Assembly (NCBI GenBank): GCA_023457325.1
Contig: JAEWLX010000035.1
Location: forward strand, 1-26,256
From: Bacillota bacterium
Lineage (GTDB): Bacteria; Bacillota_I; Bacilli_A; RFN20; CAG-826
DNA length: 26,256 nt
Reading direction: 5' to 3'
Positions within the stretch are counted from its first letter, which is position 1. Each line of letters opens with the position of its first letter. The position numbers were made by a program, and so were the translations under genes. Shown piece by piece: positions 15,658 to 22,261 of this stretch. The notes under the pieces were generated by a model. The model saw nothing but the letters and a program-made list of their open reading frames with translations. It was not told the origin of the DNA and made no database searches.

Positions 15658-17535
15658 ATGTCACAAGTATCATTACGTCATGTCTACAAGGTTTATGAAG
15701 GCGGTGTTCGCGCCGTTAAGGACTTTAGTCTCGACATTAAAGATAAGGAGTTTATCGTTTTTGTCGGACCGTCGGGCTGTGGCAAATCAACAACCCTAAG
15801 AATGATTGCCGGCCTAGAAGAAATTACTTCTGGTCAACTATATATCGATAACGTTTACGTTAATGATAAGGAATCAAAAGATCGCGATATTGCGATGGTG
15901 TTTCAAAACTATGCCCTCTATCCACATATGACTGTCTATCAAAATATGGCTTTTGGCTTGAAACTTCGCAAATTTGATCCCGAAGATATTGATCGCCGCG
16001 TTATAAGAGCTGCCGAAATATTAGAAATAACTGATTTATTGACAAGAAAGCCCAAGGCTCTCTCGGGGGGACAGCGTCAACGCGTAGCTTTAGGTCGGGC
16101 CATTGTTCGCGAACCAAGCGTCTTCTTACTCGATGAACCTCTTTCTAACCTTGATGCCAAACTTCGTGTCCAAATGCGCACGGAAATAACAAAACTTCAT
16201 AATCGCCTTGCCACGACCTTTATCTATGTAACCCACGATCAGACCGAAGCGATGACGATGGGAACAAGAATCGTCGTGATGAAAGACGGAGTAGTTCAAC
16301 AAGTTGATACACCAATTACTCTTTTTGAAAATCCCACCAACTTATTCGTTGCCACCTTTTTGGGTTCGCCCCAAATGAATATCTTGAAATCGAAATTAGC
16401 TCTTGAAAAGAATAGTCTCGTTGCTTATTTAAATGGTGATGAAACTATGAAAGCTGTTTTCAAAGAAAACAAGAAGCGACAATTAGCCTCTCTTGACTAT
16501 GTCAATCAAGATGTTTTATTAGGCATTCGCCCAGAAAATATCATCATTGGTGAAGAGGGCATGGATGCTTATGTCGATGTCGTTGAACAACTCGGTGATG
16601 AAACACTTATCTACGCCAAAATTAAAGGGCGAGAAGAGTATTTGATTATTAAAACGACTTCGGCCGATCGAATTAAAGCTAAGCAAAATATTAAGGTTAC
16701 GTTTGACATGGATCGGGCTCATCTTTTTGATTGCAAAACAGAAAAAGCGATCATGGGTATTCCAAGCGAAAATCGCTTCCTTGGCAAGATTAAGAATAAA
16801 GAACTTGTCTTTGGCAAAAATCGCTGGCAACTAAGTGACGAATATTTAAGTCATCTAGTCGATCAAGCCTTTAATAAAGATATTACTGTTGCTTTTAAAC
16901 CCGAAGATGTCGTTTTAGGCGCCATACCTGATGCGCATCAAATTGGGGCAAAAATTGATTTTGTCGAAGAAAAAAGTGATTATGTTGCTTGCTATGGACG
17001 AATCGATGGTTTTGATAATTATCTTGTTTTCAAAGTTCGAATCGATGATGATATCGAAATAAAAAGTGGCGATGAAGTAGTACTTAGCATTCCCAAGGAA
17101 TCTGTGCTCATATATCAAGAAAATGAACGCTTGTTACTTAAAGAAAAAAATAACAGCAACGAAGCACCGTGCCATGTTAGTTTTAAAGACGATAAAATGG
17201 TGGTTGCCTTTGGTAAAACAAATCTTGTCGTTAATCCTATTCCTGGAGTAGAAGCCGGTGAACATCGCCTCAAAATTAAACAAGATGGCGCCAAGGTTTC
17301 TTTTAGTAAAAAAATGATTAAGAAACATAAACTTAATCGCGTTGATTATGCTAAGCAACAGCTAGTAAAAGTTTCGGCATATGACGAAGATAAGACCGGA
17401 GAAAGGAATGCTATTTTTGTCAAGATTGATGGTTTTGAAGGATATGTTACTTTAGTTGTTGAAAATAACTTTACGGTTTACGAAATGCCTGAATTCGAGA
17501 TTTATCTCGATGAGAATAGTTTCATGATTATTTAA
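15658..17535 (+). CDS. MsmK/UgpC-type sugar ABC transporter ATPase with extended, repeated C-terminal domain
   Basis: A 625-residue ATPase; the family norm is about 360-380. The ATPase domain is complete: Walker A GPSGCGKST (37-45), signature LSGGQ (135-139), Walker B FLLDE (156-160) and H-loop His193. It is followed not by one but apparently by three MalK-like regulatory units: about 240-365, 366-498 and 499-625. The units align at 'AKIKGREEYLIIKT' (320), 'GRIDGFDNYLVFKV' (447) and 'VKIDGFEGYVTLVV' (588), and units 1 and 2 also at 'LLGIRPENIIIGE' / 'VAFKPEDVVLGA'. It should power the importer encoded at 3683-7121. No ribosome site lies at normal distance before the ATG, although the N-terminus matches the family; translation may depend on coupling from the gene 16 nt upstream. 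Confidence 0.93.
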   Translation: MSQVSLRHVYKVYEGGVRAVKDFSLDIKDKEFIVFVGPSGCGKSTTLRMIAGLEEITSGQLYIDNVYVNDKESKDRDIAMVFQNYALYPHMTVYQNMAFGLKLRKFDPEDIDRRVIRAAEILEITDLLTRKPKALSGGQRQRVALGRAIVREPSVFLLDEPLSNLDAKLRVQMRTEITKLHNRLATTFIYVTHDQTEAMTMGTRIVVMKDGVVQQVDTPITLFENPTNLFVATFLGSPQMNILKSKLALEKNSLVAYLNGDETMKAVFKENKKRQLASLDYVNQDVLLGIRPENIIIGEEGMDAYVDVVEQLGDETLIYAKIKGREEYLIIKTTSADRIKAKQNIKVTFDMDRAHLFDCKTEKAIMGIPSENRFLGKIKNKELVFGKNRWQLSDEYLSHLVDQAFNKDITVAFKPEDVVLGAIPDAHQIGAKIDFVEEKSDYVACYGRIDGFDNYLVFKVRIDDDIEIKSGDEVVLSIPKESVLIYQENERLLLKEKNNSNEAPCHVSFKDDKMVVAFGKTNLVVNPIPGVEAGEHRLKIKQDGAKVSFSKKMIKKHKLNRVDYAKQQLVKVSAYDEDKTGERNAIFVKIDGFEGYVTLVVENNFTVYEMPEFEIYLDENSFMII

Positions 17536-17544
17536 GGAGCAATT

Positions 17545-18615
17545 ATGCGAGAAATCCACGCTAAAGATTTACTTAATTCCCCCTATCTTAAACGAATAGG
17601 GCGTTATTGGTATGATGATGCCAATCGCGCCTTGTGGTTTAATTTTTCGGCAGCGGGATTTCGTATTAAGTTTCGCGGTTCAAAACTCGTGGCTCGTTTT
17701 CTCGCCACAAAAAGCGATGACGAAAAGAATCGACCATACTTATCGGTGTTCATGAACGATAAAAATAATTCACAAAAAGCAACAATTGTTGAACTAAAAG
17801 AAAAAAAGACAGCGGTTGAATTTTTTAATGGCAAAGATGAGATTCATGTAATCACGATTTTAAAAAGAAATGAGTCGCTTACAAGTCAAGTCGCCCTTTA
17901 CTCGCTGTGGTGCGATGGTGAATTTTTGCTTGAGGAAGAAAAAGATAGCAAAATCAAAATCGAATACTACGGAAATTCAGTTACAGCCGGAAATGGCACA
18001 GCCGCAGAAGAAGGCGATGAAATTTTCATGACAAAAACAGAAGATGCTTGTCTCTCTTTCGCCTACCTTAGTGCGCAACTTTTAAATGCGGAACATTCCT
18101 TAATATGCGCTGGCGGTTTCCCCGTTTACAAATCACCATGGGTTGACTGGTGCAAAATCAAAAGTATTATTCCGATGGTCGAAATGGCGGATTTTGATGG
18201 AAATACGACTATTGAAAACGCCCATTATTGGGATAATTCAGCCTTTATTCCTAATCTTGTCGTCTTTAATCTCGCTGCCAACGATTCACATTATTTTGAC
18301 AGAATACAAGATAATTCTAACTACAAAGACGAACTCCAAAAATTTAAAGATGCTTATTGCGCCTTGATCGATAAAATATTTATGCACTATCCCAAAACGA
18401 AAATAGTTGTTACTTCGGGGATGATAAAAGTTCGTGAAGATATCGAACTAATTCTTGATGAAGTGGCAAGAGAGTATGAAAATACATATCGTTTCAAATT
18501 TACTTCGTTAAGTGTGGGAGGTTATATGCCTAATCAAGGTCACCCCAATGCAAAAATGCATGAACACGCCGCCAAAGAATTAGTGACCTTTATTCAGCAA
18601 AAATCACTTATTTAA
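17545..18615 (+). CDS. CE2-like SGNH carbohydrate esterase, cytoplasmic
   Basis: A 356-residue protein without a signal peptide. The layout matches carbohydrate esterase family 2: an N-terminal beta-sandwich (about residues 1-125; 'RALWFNFSAAGFRIKFRGS') followed by an SGNH domain. Block I is 'EYYGNSVTAGNGT' with nucleophile Ser145, 'LAANDSHYF' gives the block III Asn, and 'GHPNAKMHEHAA' gives the catalytic His333; the usual Asp before it is absent, as in CE2 enzymes that use a Ser-His dyad. CE2 enzymes remove acetyl groups from xylan, mannan or their oligosaccharides. Being cytoplasmic, it would strip acetyl groups from imported oligosaccharides so that the GH130 enzymes can work. AAGGAG precedes the ATG. 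It is the last gene of the operon and its stop overlaps the stop of the opposing GNAT gene. Confidence 0.85.
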   Translation: MREIHAKDLLNSPYLKRIGRYWYDDANRALWFNFSAAGFRIKFRGSKLVARFLATKSDDEKNRPYLSVFMNDKNNSQKATIVELKEKKTAVEFFNGKDEIHVITILKRNESLTSQVALYSLWCDGEFLLEEEKDSKIKIEYYGNSVTAGNGTAAEEGDEIFMTKTEDACLSFAYLSAQLLNAEHSLICAGGFPVYKSPWVDWCKIKSIIPMVEMADFDGNTTIENAHYWDNSAFIPNLVVFNLAANDSHYFDRIQDNSNYKDELQKFKDAYCALIDKIFMHYPKTKIVVTSGMIKVREDIELILDEVAREYENTYRFKFTSLSVGGYMPNQGHPNAKMHEHAAKELVTFIQQKSLI

Positions 18616-19001
18616 CGACCATTTTGAATTTTAAATATCGTGCCTTCGATTTCAAAACCTAAGTGGCGGTAGTATCCGTCGTTATCTGACATAACATAAA
18701 TGTAATCATTTGGATATTTTGCTTGCAGTCGGGATATTAGCGCTTTGCCATAGTTATGACCACGTCTTTCATTATCGACCAACAAATCATAAATGTATAC
18801 GCCAAAGGCGCCGTCTAATTTATAACGCAAGAAAGCGATTATTTCTTCGCCGTCAAACATTACAAAAGCTCGGGAATCCTTTAGGACCTTTAAATATTTT
18901 TGCCATTTAGAAGGAGAAAAATAACTTGCCCATTCTAAATCTTTCGATATAAGAAGACGAAGTTTCTCGGCATCACCTTTTTGATATAATCGTATTTTCA
19001 T
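18612..19001 (-). CDS. GNAT-family N-acetyltransferase
   Basis: A 129-residue acyl-CoA-dependent acetyltransferase of unknown substrate. The fold signatures are 'IYDLLVDNERRGHNYGKALI', holding the acetyl-CoA-binding motif A (RRGHNYG), and the C-terminal 'YYRHLGFEIEGTIFK'. The ATG at 19001 is preferred over the in-frame ATG at 19016: it begins with the standard 'MKIRLYQKGD' and has AGGGGG six nt upstream, while the longer form would place that ribosome site inside the gene. It is on the opposite strand to the glycan operon; the two stop codons overlap over 18612-18615. It is probably a separate one-gene unit, transcribed from about 19020-19100 or as the tail of the M3 peptidase transcript. Confidence 0.87.
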   Translation of the reverse strand: MKIRLYQKGDAEKLRLLISKDLEWASYFSPSKWQKYLKVLKDSRAFVMFDGEEIIAFLRYKLDGAFGVYIYDLLVDNERRGHNYGKALISRLQAKYPNDYIYVMSDNDGYYRHLGFEIEGTIFKIQNGR

Positions 19002-19099
19002 AGGTTGCCCCCTCATTGTTTATTAAGAAAAGCCAACATTATTGCCTTTTTATAGCAAAAATATTCACAAAAGATCTATGAATCGCTCTTTAAGCTAAT

Positions 19100-20794
19100 C
19101 TACATCCTCGTATCATCAAAACGCGCTAAGATAGGTTCCATCTTCTTGATCGTGCGTTTGATAGTGCCCATCTTAAATGGATTTTTAAGTTTGGCCTTTT
19201 TGATTAGTTCTGTAAATGGATAACGACCACCAAGTTGACATAACTTTACGTATCGTGACCAAGCTAGTTTGCGGTCCTCTTCCATCATCACAAGGAATTG
19301 GAAAGCCACAACTTGGGCTAATGTGTAATCGATGTAGTAAAACGGGGTTGTGTAAATATGGCTTTGCCGCATCCACCTTATTCCCTTTTCATACATCGAA
19401 AATCCACGATATTTCTTGTAAGGAGTGTATTTCTTTTCAAGCTCGCGCCATTTAGCGCATCGCTCATCATGTGTCGCTGTGGGATTTTCGTAGATGTAAT
19501 GCTGGAATTCATCGACGGTCACGCCATATGGAAGAAAATTTATAGCGTTGACAAGATGTGAATATCGATATTTTTCTTGATCCTCTTTGAAGAATTTTTC
19601 CATCCATGGCCAAGCAAAAAATTCCATGCTCATCGAATGTATTTCTGCTTCTTCCATTGTTGGATCGCGATACTCAGGAATCTTTATTTTCCGCGAACTA
19701 TATCCTTGAAAAGCATGGCCAATCTCGTGCGTTAATACGTCGACATCACCCGATGTACCATTGAAATTAGAAAAGACGAACGGTACCTGGTATTTAGGGA
19801 AATACGTCATATAACCCCCGCCTTGTTTACCAGGTCGAGCTTCAAGGTCGAGAAGATGAAAATCAATCATCATATCAAAGAATGCACCAATTTCTTCACC
19901 CATCTCGTGATACATCGTTTGGGCAGCTTTTACTAAATATTCTTTGTCGCCTTTTGGTGAAGGATTACCGGATGTAAAGTTGAGTGATAAATCATAAAAC
20001 ATTGGATTCGGAATTCCGATGCGTTGCGCCTGGCGTTTGACCAGTTTCTTTGAAAGTGGAACAACCGCCCGATATACTTGATGGCGATAACTAGCTACAT
20101 CATCAGCGTCATAATCAGTTCTTCCCATTCGAGCGTAGCCAAGGGCAACATAGTTTTTAAAACCAAGTTTTTTTGCCATCGCATCTCTAAGAAAGACTAA
20201 TTCAGAATAAATATTTGCGAGTTCTTCTTCATTATCTGCAAACCATTTAGCGGTGGCCATTGATGCGCGACGACGGATGGAGCGATCGAGCGAATCGGCA
20301 AATTTTCCCATTTGTGACAAATTGTAGACACCACCATCAAATAGAATTTGAGCAGATGCAAGCAATTTAGAATACTGACTTGTGAGGCGATTTTCTTTTT
20401 GCAGTTCTTCGATGATGCTTGGATCAAATGTTTTTAGACTTATTTCGATCTTGTCGAAAAGAAAACGACCCAGTTTCTTTTCTAGTTCACTTCGAAATGG
20501 TGAAGAGACAAGAGCTTTTTGATATTCATTATATAGCGCCTGGAAAAGAGGTCCCATCTCATCAATCGCATCCTGAGCTTTTTGATAAGCTTCAACGCGC
20601 GTGTCTTGCGTATAACGAACACTGATAAGCGTGAATTGATTGCTGACCTCATCAACGAGTTTTATGATTTTATCAATCACCCTTTTTTGTTCCTGCGCCG
20701 AAATGGAGGCACGGAATGCTGATAACAACTTTTTAAACTTTGCTTCGATTTGTTTGATATTTGGAATAATCAACGGGAATTCTTCAAGTTTCAT
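19100..20794 (-). CDS. M3-family oligoendopeptidase (PepF-like)
   Basis: A 564-residue cytoplasmic zinc metallopeptidase that degrades short peptides. The M3 active site is 'DVLTHEIGHAFQGY', with HEIGH at residues 356-360 supplying two zinc-ligand histidines and the catalytic Glu357; the third ligand is expected in 'MEEAEIHSMSMEFF' about 25 residues on. Other M3B marks are 'GGGYMTYFPKYQVPFVFSNF' and, near the end, 'IYTTPFYYIDYTLAQVVAFQ'. The length is usual for the family. AAGGAG lies just upstream of the ATG on the minus strand. The N-terminal half is helical and starts without a signal. It is not functionally linked to the glycan operon. Confidence 0.93.
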   Translation of the reverse strand: MKLEEFPLIIPNIKQIEAKFKKLLSAFRASISAQEQKRVIDKIIKLVDEVSNQFTLISVRYTQDTRVEAYQKAQDAIDEMGPLFQALYNEYQKALVSSPFRSELEKKLGRFLFDKIEISLKTFDPSIIEELQKENRLTSQYSKLLASAQILFDGGVYNLSQMGKFADSLDRSIRRRASMATAKWFADNEEELANIYSELVFLRDAMAKKLGFKNYVALGYARMGRTDYDADDVASYRHQVYRAVVPLSKKLVKRQAQRIGIPNPMFYDLSLNFTSGNPSPKGDKEYLVKAAQTMYHEMGEEIGAFFDMMIDFHLLDLEARPGKQGGGYMTYFPKYQVPFVFSNFNGTSGDVDVLTHEIGHAFQGYSSRKIKIPEYRDPTMEEAEIHSMSMEFFAWPWMEKFFKEDQEKYRYSHLVNAINFLPYGVTVDEFQHYIYENPTATHDERCAKWRELEKKYTPYKKYRGFSMYEKGIRWMRQSHIYTTPFYYIDYTLAQVVAFQFLVMMEEDRKLAWSRYVKLCQLGGRYPFTELIKKAKLKNPFKMGTIKRTIKKMEPILARFDDTRM

Positions 20795-21110
20795 TTTTTT
20801 CTCCTTGTTTTTTTATTTAATAAACTAATTTCGTCCATCTTTGCTGGTTTTGATAAACCAGGTAACCTAAACATGATTGCTAAGTTAGCGTTGTTTTCGA
20901 TGACCTCGATAGAAGTTCAAAGAACATCTTATAATCCTCAATGTTAGGATAAATTTGACCTTTTTAGCCACTTATTTATAGACACAAAAGAGGTTTCTAT
21001 TATTTAAATAACTATATTTTAATAAGTATAGTTTTCTCGCAATGCAGTTTAATCTTATTTAGGCAATTTGTGTTTCAAACCATACTTCGACACAATAATA
21101 ACATTTTTGA
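20795..21110. other. Intergenic region between the M3 peptidase and tRNA-Ser genes
   Basis: These 316 nt are AT-rich and hold no credible gene. They should contain the peptidase promoter (minus strand), but no pair of boxes stands out. Visible structures are a perfect 7-bp hairpin (CTGGTTT at 20844-20850, AAACCAG at 20855-20861, loop TGAT) in the peptidase leader, a short 5-bp hairpin near 20935-20951, and AACTATA/TATAGTT arms at 21010-21016 and 21027-21033 that could act as a weak terminator for the tRNA transcript. Confidence 0.5.
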
Positions 21111-21201
21111 TGGCGGAGGAAGAGGGATTTGAACCCTCGCGCCCCGTTAAGAACCTACAAGCTTTCCAAGCCTGCCCCTTCAACCACTTGGGTATTCCTC
21201 C
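21111..21201 (-). tRNA. tRNA-Ser (anticodon GGA)
   Basis: Read on the minus strand, the gene starts GGAGGAA (21201-21195), which pairs perfectly with TTCCTCC (21121-21115). The discriminator is G and CCA is encoded (21113-21111). The anticodon stem CAGGC/GCTTG encloses the loop TTGGAAA, giving anticodon GGA for codons UCC and UCU. The T-arm has GGTTCAAATCC. The 91-nt length and the long variable arm are those of a class II serine tRNA. Confidence 0.97.
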
Positions 21202-21213
21202 GGCACAAGAAAA

Positions 21214-21242
21214 ATTATATGAGAACAAAAGGCTAATTACAA
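21214..21242 (-). promoter_or_regulatory. Promoter for tRNA-Ser
   Basis: On the minus strand, TTGTAA (21242-21237) and TATAAT (21219-21214) are spaced by 17 nt. The expected start falls about 5 nt before the mature tRNA 5' end at 21201. The -35 box shares bases with the -35-like ATTACA of the opposite-strand promoter for the pseudouridine synthase gene. Confidence 0.7.
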
Positions 21243-21264
21243 CGATTTAAACATAATATATAAT
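21236..21264 (+). promoter_or_regulatory. Promoter for the pseudouridine synthase/phosphohexomutase genes
   Basis: ATTACA at 21236-21241 and TATAAT at 21259-21264 lie 17 nt apart. Transcription would begin near 21271, only about 4 nt before the ATG at 21275, and no Shine-Dalgarno sequence is present, so the mRNA may be leaderless. A second -10-like box, CATAAT (21252-21257), would give a leader of about 11 nt. Confidence 0.5.
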
Positions 21265-21274
21265 ATTATATGAC

Positions 21275-22261
21275 ATGATTGAAATTGTTATTAAAGGCCA
21301 AGAGGCCAATCAAAGAGTTGATAAATACGTTCGCAAGTATTTAAACAATGCTCCTTTGAATTTTATTTATCGCCTTTTTCGTAAGAAAGATGTCAAAATC
21401 AATGGGCATTGGGTTGATATTAACTATGTCTTAAAAGAGAACGATACGCTTAGGCTTTACGTTACCGATCAACAAATCGCTGAACTATCTAAGCCGAAAG
21501 AAATGCCTAACACCAAAGTTGTGGAGTCAGTCGTCTTTGAAGATGATAATATCCTAATTGTTAATAAAAGTAAGGGCATACTAGTCCATGGTGATGAAAA
21601 CGAAAAAGTCCACACTCTTTCAAATCAAGTTCTTAATTATTTAATGCAAAAAGAGGAATATAACCCCCGTGAAATTAAAGGCTTTGTTCCAGCACCAGCG
21701 CATCGTCTTGACCGCAATACTTCCGGCCTTGTTATCTTTGCGAAAAATCTCATCGCCCTTCAAGAGTTAGAATCAATGTTTAAAACACGAAAAGGGATTG
21801 AGAAGCATTATATGGCTTTAGTTGTCGGAACTGTCAATAAGGGTCGAACAATCGACTTTCCGCTAAAAAAAGACGCAAAAGCCAAGCTCGTGAAGGTAGA
21901 TAAAGTCGCTAATGGCGCATTGGAAGCCAAAACTGAAATTAGTGTTATTCGTCATTATGGCGACTATACACTTCTTGATGTTCGCTTATTGACAGGCCGC
22001 ACTCATCAAATACGCGTCCATCTCAAAGCAATTGGTCATCCAATTATTGGCGATGGTAAGTACGGAGACTTTAAGCAAAATCGCCTATTCAAAGAACAAT
22101 TTAATTATGACACGCAATTTTTGCATGCCTATCGATTGAAGTTTGTTGATAATGGTGGTTTACTTCAATATTTAAATAACCATGAGGTTATAAGCACTAT
22201 GTCCAAAACAGAAACCGACATCTTAGATGCGTTAGATACAAAGGAAAAGAAAAAATGGTAA
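21275..22261 (+). CDS. RluC/RluD-family 23S rRNA pseudouridine synthase
   Basis: A 328-residue RNA-modifying enzyme. An N-terminal S4 RNA-binding domain (about residues 5-75; 'NQRVDKYVRKYL', 'DVKINGHWVDINYVL') is followed by the pseudouridine synthase domain. The catalytic aspartate is Asp146 in 'HRLDRNTSGLVIFAKN'; 'LLTGRTHQIRVHLKAIGHPI' and 'GDGKYG' are further hallmarks. RluC and RluD modify different uridines in 23S rRNA and cannot be told apart safely here. The ATG at 21275 gives the correct S4 start but has no ribosome site. It overlaps the phosphohexomutase gene by 7 nt. The C-terminal tail (about 25 residues) is charged and less typical. Confidence 0.93.
   Translation: MIEIVIKGQEANQRVDKYVRKYLNNAPLNFIYRLFRKKDVKINGHWVDINYVLKENDTLRLYVTDQQIAELSKPKEMPNTKVVESVVFEDDNILIVNKSKGILVHGDENEKVHTLSNQVLNYLMQKEEYNPREIKGFVPAPAHRLDRNTSGLVIFAKNLIALQELESMFKTRKGIEKHYMALVVGTVNKGRTIDFPLKKDAKAKLVKVDKVANGALEAKTEISVIRHYGDYTLLDVRLLTGRTHQIRVHLKAIGHPIIGDGKYGDFKQNRLFKEQFNYDTQFLHAYRLKFVDNGGLLQYLNNHEVISTMSKTETDILDALDTKEKKKW

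Noticed and set aside
15658..17535. A frameshift or a fusion with a separate gene as explanation for the long ATPase
   Set aside because: The frame is continuous, the extra part is made of units like the normal C-terminal region, and no internal start with a ribosome site was seen.
20844..20861. Riboswitch or T-box in front of the M3 peptidase
   Set aside because: Only one short hairpin with a 4-nt loop is visible; no T-box motif, antiterminator or conserved riboswitch core can be recognised.
21111..21201. tRNA-Ser as an integration site for a genomic island
   Set aside because: No integrase gene and no second copy of the tRNA 3' end are visible; the genes on either side are housekeeping.
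21068..21250. A 60-residue plus-strand reading frame with 'EEEGFEPSRPVKN'
   Set aside because: It is the antisense of tRNA-Ser; this peptide is a well-known false gene made by translating across class II tRNA genes.
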